In this document: positions 20,163 to 28,713 of the stretch, piece by piece
Position numbering within the stretch: the stretch's first letter is position 1
Layout: every line of letters starts with the position of its first letter
DNA from: Corynebacterium pilosum DSM 20521 = CIP 103422
GTDB lineage: Bacteria > Actinomycetota > Actinomycetes > Mycobacteriales > Mycobacteriaceae
Length of the DNA: 35,870 nt
Reading direction: 5' to 3'
Assembly: GCF_000373805.1 (NCBI RefSeq)
Contig: NZ_KB892444.1
Coordinates: 186-36,055 of the forward strand
Program-made: the position numbers and the translations under genes
The notes under the pieces: generated by a model
Databases searched by the model: none
Seen by the model: the letters and a program-made list of their open reading frames with translations, nothing else
Told to the model about the DNA's origin: nothing

Positions 20163-20210
20163 CCCGATGCATTGCACACAGAAACGAACCGAGGAAGTAG
20201 TGATGGACCA

Positions 20211-21755
20211 ATGACGCAGTATGTTGTTCCCGATCACGGTCTCGGTGCCGTCCGAAATATCCCAGTGGAAAATATCAACGCGGACGTGGCACGTTCCGTC
20301 CTGGAGGAATCCGGCGCCGAGGTGGCCGATGTCGCTGCCTCTTTAGCTCCAGCAGAGCACACTGGCGGTTTCCACCTACACTTTGATGGCCAGATCCTTG
20401 GCTGCGTTAGCGAATATGACCGCCGCGAGTATCCCGAGCTGGACTGGATCATCTCCGCTGGGCTCACCCCGCAGGTCACCGCCCGTATCTCTTGCACCAA
20501 CGAAGGTGCGGAACCGACGATCGCTCTGCGCCTGCCGCGCCCGGGCCTGTGCCTTCCGCGCAATAATCCGCCGGAATCCCCCTGGGTGCTTCTCGACGAA
20601 GGCCCCAGCCGCACGGTGAACTTTTCTGATGATGCGGCCGAGGGGGAACACGATGAGCGCATGCACCTGCTCGTCGAGTTACATCCCGAGGGCGAGAGCA
20701 GACTCACTGCTTCTATTGGCGGGCGTTACGTCGGTGACCTCTCCCCGGCAGATTCGCAGGCCTTGCACCCCACGGTTTCCCAACTGTCCAGGCGCGGACT
20801 GGCCACTTTGGCGCGTTCCTATCACGCGCCTGTGGCGGGGACACCGGAGCTAGTCGTCTACGCCGATGACTTTTTCGATATCGATTCGCTGGCAGTATCG
20901 CCACTTCCCCTCGTCGAAAAGCGCGAGGTGAAGATTGCCCAAGAGGCCTCCGCGCCAACCATGATGATGCCGGCGGTCGTTACCGAGCCGGATCCTGAAG
21001 TTTCTGAAGCACCCGAGGACACTGCGATTGTTCCGCAGGTGGCGCCGGAAATCACACAGTTCAAAGCCGATCAAGATGCTGCGGAAGCCGCGCGCCTTGC
21101 CGACGAGGAATCTGAAGAGGACGCCCTTCCCAATGAGAAGAAGTCACGCCGCCGGTTCTTGGGCGTAGCCGCAGCCATCGGCGCGGTGGTGCTGGGCACA
21201 ACCGCCGTGCTGGGAATCACCGGTTCCCTGCCACTAACAGCGGATAATATCGCCGCTACCTTCGGCGGGCCAGACCGTGACCCGAATAATCGGTTCTTCC
21301 CATACTCATCTGGCGACGCCGAACGCGCAGACACCAACAAGGAAGAAGACCAGGAAGGTGAGGCCGGAGCATCGGACGCGCCCACGGCCCGCGAGGAAGC
21401 CGAACGCGCCGCAGAACGTGAGCGCGCTGAGGCTGAGAGGGCTCGTCGTGAAGCACCTGCTGAAGCCCCGGCACCTGCACCTCAGCAGCCAGCGCAGAAC
21501 TCGGCGCCTGCTCCGGCACCCGCGCCCGCACCGGCCCCTGCGCCGCAGTACCAAGCCCCGGCACCTGCACCTCAGCAGCCAGCGCCGCAGTACCGGGCTC
21601 CTGCTCCCGCGCCCGCCCCAGCGCCAGCACCTGCGCCTGCACCGGCCCCCGCGAACGGGGATCAGATCCCGGATGAGTACGTGGTGGACGTCCCCGGCGG
21701 CCAGATCCGCTCCAACTGGGACCTGGGCCAGAACCCGTGGCAGCAAACTTTCTAG
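20211..21755 (+). CDS. Bitopic Pro/Ala-rich envelope protein with Tat-like motif at its membrane segment
   Basis: This 514-aa protein is unrecognised by name. Residues 1-~300 form a hydrophilic, acidic, probably cytoplasmic region. Residues 312-317 read SRRRFL and precede a single hydrophobic helix (GVAAAIGAVVLGTTAVLGITG), so the C-terminal ~175 residues should lie outside the membrane. That outer part begins with a charged helical Glu/Arg/Ala-rich stretch and continues with repeats of Pro-Ala, including two copies of a 33-base exact repeat (21463-21495 and 21553-21585, 90 bases apart). Its tail is QIPDEYVVDVPGGQIRSNWD. Such Pro-Ala linkers often span the corynebacterial cell wall. The ATG at 20211 was preferred to a TTG 13 codons upstream. 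It stands just before the DnaQ-like gene and murT-gatD. Confidence 0.65.
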   Translation: MTQYVVPDHGLGAVRNIPVENINADVARSVLEESGAEVADVAASLAPAEHTGGFHLHFDGQILGCVSEYDRREYPELDWIISAGLTPQVTARISCTNEGAEPTIALRLPRPGLCLPRNNPPESPWVLLDEGPSRTVNFSDDAAEGEHDERMHLLVELHPEGESRLTASIGGRYVGDLSPADSQALHPTVSQLSRRGLATLARSYHAPVAGTPELVVYADDFFDIDSLAVSPLPLVEKREVKIAQEASAPTMMMPAVVTEPDPEVSEAPEDTAIVPQVAPEITQFKADQDAAEAARLADEESEEDALPNEKKSRRRFLGVAAAIGAVVLGTTAVLGITGSLPLTADNIAATFGGPDRDPNNRFFPYSSGDAERADTNKEEDQEGEAGASDAPTAREEAERAAERERAEAERARREAPAEAPAPAPQQPAQNSAPAPAPAPAPAPAPQYQAPAPAPQQPAPQYRAPAPAPAPAPAPAPAPAPANGDQIPDEYVVDVPGGQIRSNWDLGQNPWQQTF

Positions 21756-21822
21756 GCCGGCACTGACGCGACTAGCGATGGCTATGGAATGTGTTGAACC
21801 GCGGTTGGCTACAATCTGAACA

Positions 21823-22821
21823 ATGACCACTGAGCAGGAGTTTTCGCACCCGTTTATTGCGGTGCATGTGCAGTCGACGGGGATCCACCCATCGACGGGG
21901 CGCCTGCTCACTCTCGACGCGGTGACCTTTGACGCCGACGGGAACACGGGCGAAGAGTTTCACACCATCTTCAACACTGGGGGCGATCCTGGGCCGATCC
22001 ACCGCCACGGTGTGCCCTACTCCGAATTCTCCCAGGCCCAACGCTTCTCCTCCCACCTCAAGACATTGGACAAGCTCATCGACGGCCGCACCCTGATCGT
22101 GCATGACGCCCCCCAAGTGTGGGGTTTCATCGTCTCAGAGGCACGCCGCGCCATGAACGCAGCGGCACGCGCCAACCGCTCCCGCAACCGCGGGCGGGGC
22201 AGGCGTCGCCAGAGGGTCGGCCACGTCCCACGGCCTGAGGCGATCGTCGATACGCTTGCGTCAACCCGGCGTCGCGGGGTCGCGCTGACCGATACACGCC
22301 TCTACGCGGTGGCCGCCAAGCTGGAAGTTGATGCGCCCAGCCCCATCGCCAGCGTGGACCGAGCTGGACGCCCGGAGGAGGAGACTTCGCGCGAGGCAAC
22401 GCTCGTGCTGATCGATCTGTACCGCACCCTTGGGTCCAGCGGCCCTACCGTCTCTTTCGGCCCCAAGGAATTGAAGCCCGACCGCTTCGGCCTGCAGCGC
22501 ACACACATCCGCGTGGAGGCGGAGAAGGCCGAGCCGGAGCACGAGAACCCTGGGGTCTATGACGCTGCGCGGGGGCTCGCGCCAGGCATGGAGTTCGTCG
22601 TGAGTGACGATGTGCAGATCGCCCCGGAGGACCTGATTAACGCTGGGCGCGAGGCCGGGTTGACCTACACGGAAAAGTTGACGCGAACGGCGTCTTTGGT
22701 GGTGACCAATCTGCGCACTGACTTGCGGGGAAAGGCCATGCACGCGCATCGGAAAGAGATTCCCCTGGTGACAGATAAAGATTTCCTGGCAGCGGTGGAA
22801 GAACTCAAGTCCGGCGCATAA
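21823..22821 (+). CDS. DnaQ-fold exonuclease-like protein with BRCT domain, catalytic residues replaced
   Basis: This 332-aa protein has an N-terminal ~180 residues that follow the layout of the DEDD exonuclease domain of DNA polymerase III epsilon. FIAVHVQSTGIHPSTGRLLTLDAVTF stands where active enzymes have a D-x-E-T-T-G motif. LIVHDAPQVWGFIVSEAR replaces the H-N-x-x-F-D motif and TSREATLVLIDLY the H-x-A-x-x-D-A motif, so all expected acidic metal ligands are missing. A basic insert ARANRSRNRGRGRRRQR lies near residue 115. Residues ~250-332 (GMEFVVSDDV... TASLVVTNLRTDLRGKAMHAHRKEIPLV) look like a BRCT domain. The protein may bind DNA or ADP-ribosylated/phosphorylated partners rather than cut. 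It lies 18 bases before murT, so it is probably co-transcribed. Confidence 0.75.
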   Translation: MTTEQEFSHPFIAVHVQSTGIHPSTGRLLTLDAVTFDADGNTGEEFHTIFNTGGDPGPIHRHGVPYSEFSQAQRFSSHLKTLDKLIDGRTLIVHDAPQVWGFIVSEARRAMNAAARANRSRNRGRGRRRQRVGHVPRPEAIVDTLASTRRRGVALTDTRLYAVAAKLEVDAPSPIASVDRAGRPEEETSREATLVLIDLYRTLGSSGPTVSFGPKELKPDRFGLQRTHIRVEAEKAEPEHENPGVYDAARGLAPGMEFVVSDDVQIAPEDLINAGREAGLTYTEKLTRTASLVVTNLRTDLRGKAMHAHRKEIPLVTDKDFLAAVEELKSGA

Positions 22822-22839
22822 TTTCGCTATCGTGGACGC

Positions 22840-24123
22840 ATGAGTTCCTCACCTTTAGGCCGGTTGAAGTCGCTACGCACGCGCGTGGCCACCACCGCCG
22901 CGAAAGCCGCCACGACGGCCTCGCGCGCCACAGGACGTGGCGCGGGCGGCATGATTGGTGGCCTCATCGCCGGTGCGATCGACCCGAACATTATGTCTTC
23001 GCTTGCCGACGATCGCCCCGCGGTCCTGGTCACCGGAACCAACGGCAAGTCCACCACCACCCGCATGCTGGCGGCCGCCATGCGGACAAAGTACACGGTG
23101 GCCACGAACGATGGCGGCGACAACATGGACGCGGGCATCATTTCCGCGCTGATGGCTTCCCCAGATGCCAGCCACATCGTGTTGGAGGTTGATGAGCTGC
23201 ACGTGCCGGCGGTGGCCGACAAGATCAACCCGCAGGCGCTTGTGCTGCTCAACCTGTCGCGTGACCAGCTGGACCGCGTCGGCGAGATCAATTCGATCGA
23301 GCGCGCTCTGCGCTCGGCGGTGACGGCGCACCCTGATATGACGGTGATCGCCAACTGTGACGATGTGCTGATGACCTCGGTGGCGTGGGACGCAAAGAAT
23401 GTCATTTGGGTCTCAGCCGGCGCGGGCTGGCTGGGTGATTCCGTGACGAACCCCCGCGGCGGCGGCCACGTGGTGCGTACTGGGGATGACTGGTACGCGG
23501 TCAAGCCCCTGCCCAATGGCAGCACTTTCCGACGACCGACCCCGGATTGGATCGTCACCCCGGAGGGACTGACCACGCCAGACGGTGAGCTGGTGGAGCT
23601 GGATCTGAAACTGCCGGGACATGCGAACCGCGGCAACGCCGGGCAGGCAGTAGCCGCTGCCGTTGAGGCATTTGATGTGGACGTTGAGGCGGCCGTGTCC
23701 GCGGCAGAAGGCGTGGATAATGTGGCCGGGCGCTACTCCACCGTCCATCTGGGTGATCGTGAGGTGCACTTCCTCTTGGCGAAGAACCCCGCCGGCTGGC
23801 AGGAGGCCTTGTCCATGCTGCACCGCGAGGCCGACGGCCTCGTGATCGCTGTGAACGGCCAAGTCGCTGACGGCGAAGACCTGTCCTGGCTGTGGGATGT
23901 CCGCTTCGAAGACTTCGAAGACGCATCCGTGAAGGCGGCTGGTGAACGTGGCACTGACTTAGCCGTTCGCCTGCTGTATGCAGACATCGACCACGAGCTC
24001 ATCCACGACCCGATCGAGGCGATTCGCGCGTGCCCACCTGGGCGCATCGAGGTGCTGGCAAACTACACAGCCTTCCGTGATTTGAAGCGTGACATCGCGA
24101 AGCAGGAGGATTACCGTGACTGA
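22840..24123 (+). CDS. murT: Lipid II isoglutaminyl synthase, MurT subunit
   Basis: Together with GatD, this Mur-ligase-like enzyme amidates the alpha-carboxyl of D-glutamate in lipid II. The 427-aa protein has the ATP-binding loop GTNGKST (residues 66-72), the Mur ligase central block VLLNLSRDQLDRVGEI and the C-terminal DUF1727 region, including LSWLWDVRFEDF. In characterised MurT proteins an Asp in this region completes the GatD catalytic triad. The usual four-cysteine zinc ribbon inserted in the central domain is degenerate: between GWLGD and FRRPTPDW there is no cysteine at all. The gene overlaps gatD by eight bases, and the coupling fits a 1:1 complex. Confidence 0.93.
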   Translation: MSSSPLGRLKSLRTRVATTAAKAATTASRATGRGAGGMIGGLIAGAIDPNIMSSLADDRPAVLVTGTNGKSTTTRMLAAAMRTKYTVATNDGGDNMDAGIISALMASPDASHIVLEVDELHVPAVADKINPQALVLLNLSRDQLDRVGEINSIERALRSAVTAHPDMTVIANCDDVLMTSVAWDAKNVIWVSAGAGWLGDSVTNPRGGGHVVRTGDDWYAVKPLPNGSTFRRPTPDWIVTPEGLTTPDGELVELDLKLPGHANRGNAGQAVAAAVEAFDVDVEAAVSAAEGVDNVAGRYSTVHLGDREVHFLLAKNPAGWQEALSMLHREADGLVIAVNGQVADGEDLSWLWDVRFEDFEDASVKAAGERGTDLAVRLLYADIDHELIHDPIEAIRACPPGRIEVLANYTAFRDLKRDIAKQEDYRD

Positions 24124-24874
24124 TTCACTGACCATTGGCCTAGTTTTACCGGACGTGCTGGGTACCTACGGCGACGACGGCAACGCCCTTGTCCTGCGCC
24201 AGCGCGCCCGCATGCGGGGCATGAAGGCAGAAATCCTCCACATTCGTCTCGACGACGCCATCCCCGAACACTTGGACATCTACTGCATCGGCGGTGGCGA
24301 GGACTCCGCCCAAACCTTGGCGGCGGAGCACCTGGCAAAGGACAATGGCTTGGTCCGCGCCGCAATTAATCGCCGCCCCATCTTCGCGGTGTGCGCCGGC
24401 ATGCAGGTGCTCGGTGAATCCTTCCGCGCCTCTGGCAAGGAGGTCGACGGCATCGGGCTAATCGACGCCACCACCTTCCCGATGGCGACCCGCGCCACCG
24501 GCGAAGTAACCTCGCACCCCACCCACGCCGGCATCACCGCAGAACTGACCGAGCCTTTGACCGGCTTCGAGAACCACCTCGGCGGCACGGTCCTCGGCCC
24601 CAGTGCGGAACCTCTGGGCCGCCTCACCCGCGGCACTGGCAACACCGATTCCGCAAGTACGGCGGACATGATTGCCGACGGTTCTCGCCAGCGCAGCGCC
24701 GAAGGTGCTGTGCAGGGCAGTGTGATCGCCACCTATATGCATGGCCCTGCCCTGGCCCGCAACCCGCAGCTTGCCGATCTCCTCCTGGCCCAAGCCATGG
24801 GGAAGAAGCTCAACGAGCTGGAGCCCCTCGAGCTGCCTGAGGTCGATCGCCTGCGCCTCGAGCGCTTGCGCTAA
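24116..24874 (+). CDS. gatD: Lipid II isoglutaminyl synthase, glutaminase subunit GatD
   Basis: This CobB/CobQ-like class I glutamine amidotransferase provides ammonia to MurT. The 252-aa protein has nucleophile Cys93 in IFAVCAGMQVLG and the catalytic His209 in TYMHGPALARNP. The early block YGDDGNALVLRQRARMRG is typical of GatD. The GTG at 24116 has AGGAGG six bases upstream and overlaps the end of murT; an in-frame ATG at 24089 lies well inside murT and was rejected. It converges on recR with only 19 bases between the stop codons and no visible terminator. Confidence 0.93.
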   Translation: MTDSLTIGLVLPDVLGTYGDDGNALVLRQRARMRGMKAEILHIRLDDAIPEHLDIYCIGGGEDSAQTLAAEHLAKDNGLVRAAINRRPIFAVCAGMQVLGESFRASGKEVDGIGLIDATTFPMATRATGEVTSHPTHAGITAELTEPLTGFENHLGGTVLGPSAEPLGRLTRGTGNTDSASTADMIADGSRQRSAEGAVQGSVIATYMHGPALARNPQLADLLLAQAMGKKLNELEPLELPEVDRLRLERLR

Positions 24875-24893
24875 GCCACGCGGGCCCGTCCCG

Positions 24894-25520
24894 CTACAGG
24901 CGAAGGCGACCCGACAGGGCGCGTGAAAGGGTGAGCTCGTCGACAAACTCCAAGTCCCCGCCTAAAGGCATACCGGAGGCCAGGCGAGACACGACTAGGC
25001 CTGGGAAGTCCTTCAACAAGCGTGCCAGATAGCTTGAGGTTGCTTCCCCTTCGGTATCGGGGTCTGTTGCCAAGATGACCTCGCTGATCTGCGGGGCGTC
25101 CTCCCCCTCTCGGTCAGGCAGCACACCGCCGATACGCTGCAGCAGCGAAGAAATGTTCAGGTCCTTGGGGCCCACGTTCGCCAAAGGGTCCAGGGCGCCG
25201 CCGAGCACGTGGAAGCGACCGTCGTACTCGCCAGTGCGCTCGATGACCTGGATATCCTTGGCATCCTCAACGACACACACGATAGATGTGTCACGGCCGG
25301 AATCGGCACAGATCCGGCAAATATCATCACGGGAAACGTTGTTGCAGATCCGACAAAATGTCACGCCATCGCGCACGGCTGCCAAGGCGGCACGCAGCCG
25401 GTCAATCTCCTCAGGCTCGCTTCTGAGCAGGTGAAAGGCGATACGTTGTGCGCTTTTTGGGCCAACGCCGGGGAGCCGCGACAGCTCGTCGATAAGATCC
25501 TGTAAAGGCCCTTCAAACAT
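24894..25520 (-). CDS. recR: Recombination mediator RecR
   Basis: RecR helps load RecA on gapped DNA in the RecFOR pathway. The 208-aa protein starts with the helix-hairpin-helix [22 protein letters not shown]. The four-cysteine zinc finger follows ([16 protein letters not shown]), then the Toprim domain ([26 protein letters not shown]) and the C-terminal Walker-B-like segment. The ATG at 25520 was chosen over an upstream in-frame codon because the family begins MFEGPLQDL and GAAAGGGG lies seven bases before it. It follows ybaB, but an intrinsic terminator separates the two. Confidence 0.96.
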   Translation of the reverse strand: MFEGPLQDLIDELSRLPGVGPKSAQRIAFHLLRSEPEEIDRLRAALAAVRDGVTFCRICNNVSRDDICRICADSGRDTSIVCVVEDAKDIQVIERTGEYDGRFHVLGGALDPLANVGPKDLNISSLLQRIGGVLPDREGEDAPQISEVILATDPDTEGEATSSYLARLLKDFPGLVVSRLASGMPLGGDLEFVDELTLSRALSGRLRL

Positions 25521-25582
25521 GTGGTGTCCCCTTTCGTCGGAAAGCTGCCGTCCGCAGGCAGCCCAAAGGCCAAGCATACAAA

Positions 25583-25605
25583 AACGCCCGGACGAACCGG
25601 GCGTT
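25583..25605 (-). terminator. Intrinsic terminator between ybaB and recR
   Basis: The perfect 9-bp stem AACGCCCGG / CCGGGCGTT encloses the loop ACGAA and is followed on the minus strand by TTTTTG (the last stem bases are part of the run). It should reduce read-through from dnaX-ybaB into recR, which may then rely on partial read-through or its own promoter in the 62 bases that follow. Confidence 0.75.
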
Positions 25606-25641
25606 GGTGTGGTGTGTTAGTGCTGTGTGAGTGCGGGGCGA

Positions 25642-25986
25642 TCAGCCCATCAGGCCGCCGAACAGGTCAGTCTCGCCCTGTGGGCCCTGGGTCAGCGGAC
25701 CAACCTTCTCCTCGGCCAGCTGAGCGGCCTTCTTGTGCGCGTCGCGGTAGGCCGCGAGGATGAGGTCCTGCAGAGTCTCCACATCCTCTGGGTCCACAGC
25801 TTCCTTGCTGATCTGGATATCGGTGATCTCTGCGCCACCGGTCATGGTGACATTTACCAAGCCGCCGCCGGCAGAACCCGACACGGTTGCTTCCAGCAGT
25901 TCCTGCTGCGCCTGCTGGAGGCGTGCCTGCACTTCTGCGGCCTGGCGGAACAGTTCGTTCATGTCCGGCTGCTGTGGGTTGGTCAT
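25642..25986 (-). CDS. ybaB: YbaB/EbfC nucleoid-associated protein
   Basis: This 114-aa DNA-binding protein is of the YbaB/EbfC family, which forms tweezer-like dimers. The family blocks QAAEVQARLQQAQQELLEATV, GGLVNVTMTGGAEITDIQIS and DLILAAYRDAHKKA are in order. The position between dnaX and recR is the classic one in bacteria. The start ATG is preceded by AAAGGCAC; the spacing is normal. Confidence 0.95.
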   Translation of the reverse strand: MTNPQQPDMNELFRQAAEVQARLQQAQQELLEATVSGSAGGGLVNVTMTGGAEITDIQISKEAVDPEDVETLQDLILAAYRDAHKKAAQLAEEKVGPLTQGPQGETDLFGGLMG

Positions 25987-26118
25987 TCTAAGTGCCTTTC
26001 GTTCGCTTGTTTCGCGTGAAGATTTCTTCCTAGTGTACCGGCCACCTCCCCGCCGTGTGGACTAGTCGCGTGCGCCCTCAGCGAACACGTGCGCTTGCCG
26101 ACGAACGGCCACACCACC

Positions 26119-26203
26119 GATTCACTCACCATTCCATCGATACCCATTCCGCTGCGGTGTATTGGCGCTGATCATCACGGGATGATGTAATGGTGAGCGA
26201 ATC
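26119..26203. repeat. 85-bp inverted repeat element between dnaX and ybaB
   Basis: The terminal arms GATTCACTCACCATT (26119-26133) and AATGGTGAGCGAATC (26189-26203) pair over 15 bases with one mismatch. Inside, ATCATC-ACGG-GATGAT forms a second hairpin. No T-run follows on the minus strand, so it is not a standard terminator of dnaX. The 238-bp gap holds nothing else I can identify. Confidence 0.6.
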
Positions 26204-26224
26204 ATTTTCCCTGTTCAGCGCTAT

Positions 26225-28696
26225 TTATAGCGGTTTTGCACCGAGTTCTTTCTGCAGCAGTTCCATCGCCACTTGAGTCGCATCACGACGATCGAATTGC
26301 CCCGGTTCCTGCGCCTGGTCCGCCATCGCCTGCTCCTCATCGTCTTGAGAATAGGGCTGCTGTGGTTGCGGTGGCTGCTTCGGGGCAGGCTGATTCTGCT
26401 GAGGTTGCTGTGCCGGTTGCCCAGGCTGCGCCTGCCCGAACTGGTGCCCACCGCGGGGACGCTGGGGCGCGTCGAAGTGGTCCGGCGGTGGCGGGGCGTC
26501 CTCATCCATGGGTTCTGGGGGCAGCGGAATATCCTCACGCTCGCGCCTTCGACGTTCCCCGGCCCGCTGTGCTGCCTCGCGGGCGATGGACCTCCAGTCA
26601 TGCGCGCTCTCAGCGTTTGTTGGTTGAGGTCGCTGCTGCTGGACGGGCTGAGCTGGCGCGGCGCTCTCTGCCGGGCGCGCGTTCTCTTCTGCGGACTGCT
26701 GACCGGGAATTCGTGCGGGCGCACCCCAGCCTGTTTGGGGCTGGTTCTGGTTCTGTTCCGGATCGGAGGGGGCAGTTACCTCTTCCTCAGACGGGGCTGT
26801 AACAGCACCAACCGGCGGGGCCGGCTCAGGATCCGAATCTGGGTCACTTCCCTGTTCAGAATTCTGATGGCCTTCTTGAGAAGGCTGCTGGCGCTCCGCT
26901 TGGGGATTCCACACTTCTGGCTTCTTCTCTACGTGGCGAAACCCCGCTGCGGAAGGATCAGTTCCGATGACACACTTTACAGCGATCTGCGTGCCCAGCT
27001 TTTCGGAGAAGGCAGAAACGATCGCTGCGTTGTTGTTTTCCGCGTTGATACGTTCCGCCAACGCCCCGGTATTGTGCCCAAGGACGAGGGTGTTGCCCTC
27101 CATTCCCAGCGGGCGAGCTTCAGTGAGCATAATTTCGGCAACCTTGTTGCGCCCGCCGACGTACTGGCGCAGTTGGGTCCAGTTTTTCCTGATCCTGTCG
27201 AATAGGTCCTCACTGTCATCAGCTGCAGGGGCCGCAGTCTTCGGCTGCGTTTCCTGCTTCGGACGCTCCGACTGTCGGGGCCGCTGCTCAGGCTGCTTGG
27301 ACTTCTCCGGCTCTGCCTTCTGCTCGGGCTGCTGGGGTGTCGATTGCTCCTCGCGCTGTGGTTCAGGTTGCGCCTGCTGTGCGGGCGTCTGCTGTGCAGG
27401 TGCAGGCTTCGCTTGTTCTGGCCGTGGCGCTTGGCGCGGAGCTGGTGTCGACGAGCTCTTCGTCCGCCCTGCAGCCGCGGCCGCCGCAGCCTGGGCAGCG
27501 GCAGCTCCCCCACCGCGTGAAGCTTGGCCAGCAGGTTGCTGCGGCCCTGCCGCCGCAGGCTGCGAACCAGCAGGCCCAGCGACCGGTGTCGCGCCTGACG
27601 TTGCAGGCACAGCGAGCAGATGGGCCACCATGATTTCCAGCAGCAGCCGTGGGCTGGTCGCCCCGCGCAGACTGGAAATCCGCTCATTGACCTCAGAGGC
27701 AAGCTGCGCCAACCGCGGGCCAGTGAAACGGGAAGCCTGTTCAGTAAGTACCTGAGCGCGATCCGTCGGCGCATCAACGAGCCCTTGGCCGAAACTGTCG
27801 GGCACAGCCTGAATGATCATCAGGTCACGCAGGCGATCCAGTAAATCGAGGGCGAAGCGGCGCGGTTCATGGCCTGCTTCGATCACATCGTCGACCGCTT
27901 GGAATGCGCCAGCGCCATCGCCGTCTGCCAAAGCGTTCACGATGGAGTCGAGCAGCCCAAGATCGGTCACGCCCAATAGTGGGAGTGCCTCATCATAGGT
28001 CAACCCATCTGGCCCGCTACCTGCAAGAAGTTGATCTAGAAGCGACAGGGTATCGCGCGGCGAACCGCCCCCGGCGCGGATGATCAAAGGGTAGACGTCG
28101 TCGTCGACACGCACGTCCTCAGCCTCGACGGTGCGCTCCAGCAGCTGACGCATCGCCTGCGGAGTCAACAGGCGGAACGGGTAATGGTGGGTCCGCGAAC
28201 GGATCGTGCCAATGATTTTTTCGGGCTCCGTCGTCGCGAAGATAAAGATCAGGTGCTCTGGCGGCTCCTCCACAATCTTCAGTAGGGCATTCGCGCCCTC
28301 AGTGGTGATCATGTGGGCCTCGTCGATGATGAATACGCGGTAGCGCGACTCAGCCGGTGCGTAGTAGGCGCGGTCGCGCAGCTCACGCATATCGTCGACA
28401 CCGCGGTGCGACGCCGCGTCGAGCTCTGTCACGTCCAAGTTGCCAGTGCCGCCCGGCGCTAGCGAAATACACGATGGGCACTCGCCGCACGGCGTAGATG
28501 TTGGACCCTGCACGCAGTTCAGCGAACGCGCGAGGATGCGTGCCGACGACGTCTTGCCACATCCCCGGGGACCGGAAAACAGGTAGGCATGGTTGATGCG
28601 CCCAGTGTCTAAAGCAGTGCTCAGGGGCCTGGTTACCTGCTCCTGGCCGACAACTTCCGCAAACGATGCGGGACGATACTTCCGGTATAAAGCCAC
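26225..28696 (-). CDS. dnaX: DNA polymerase III subunits gamma/tau
   Basis: This clamp-loader ATPase is 823 aa long. The AAA+ domain has Walker A GPRGCGKT (residues 42-49), the zinc-binding cysteines C61, C70, C73 and C76, Walker B VFIIDEAHMIT and sensor 1 with the SRC-like IRSRTHHYPF. Domain III runs to about residue 380. A long Gln/Pro/Ala-rich linker (about 380-500) follows, then a conserved tau-type domain (DSEDLFDRIRKNWTQLRQYVG) and a second Pro/Gln-rich region. It ends with a short conserved tail (ATQVAMELLQKELGAKPL). I found no A-rich slippery site at the place where a gamma frameshift would be expected, so only tau is predicted. The GTG at 28696 gives the family N-terminus ALYRKYRPASF, with GGTGG upstream. 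Confidence 0.96.
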   Translation of the reverse strand: MALYRKYRPASFAEVVGQEQVTRPLSTALDTGRINHAYLFSGPRGCGKTSSARILARSLNCVQGPTSTPCGECPSCISLAPGGTGNLDVTELDAASHRGVDDMRELRDRAYYAPAESRYRVFIIDEAHMITTEGANALLKIVEEPPEHLIFIFATTEPEKIIGTIRSRTHHYPFRLLTPQAMRQLLERTVEAEDVRVDDDVYPLIIRAGGGSPRDTLSLLDQLLAGSGPDGLTYDEALPLLGVTDLGLLDSIVNALADGDGAGAFQAVDDVIEAGHEPRRFALDLLDRLRDLMIIQAVPDSFGQGLVDAPTDRAQVLTEQASRFTGPRLAQLASEVNERISSLRGATSPRLLLEIMVAHLLAVPATSGATPVAGPAGSQPAAAGPQQPAGQASRGGGAAAAQAAAAAAAGRTKSSSTPAPRQAPRPEQAKPAPAQQTPAQQAQPEPQREEQSTPQQPEQKAEPEKSKQPEQRPRQSERPKQETQPKTAAPAADDSEDLFDRIRKNWTQLRQYVGGRNKVAEIMLTEARPLGMEGNTLVLGHNTGALAERINAENNNAAIVSAFSEKLGTQIAVKCVIGTDPSAAGFRHVEKKPEVWNPQAERQQPSQEGHQNSEQGSDPDSDPEPAPPVGAVTAPSEEEVTAPSDPEQNQNQPQTGWGAPARIPGQQSAEENARPAESAAPAQPVQQQRPQPTNAESAHDWRSIAREAAQRAGERRRREREDIPLPPEPMDEDAPPPPDHFDAPQRPRGGHQFGQAQPGQPAQQPQQNQPAPKQPPQPQQPYSQDDEEQAMADQAQEPGQFDRRDATQVAMELLQKELGAKPL

Positions 28697-28713
28697 GCCG
28701 TCCACCCTACCCC

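Noticed and set aside
28214..28224. Run of six A (minus strand) in dnaX as a frameshift site for gamma
   Set aside because: It lies within the ATPase domain near residue 160, far too early to yield a functional gamma subunit, and lacks the A-AAA-AAG form.
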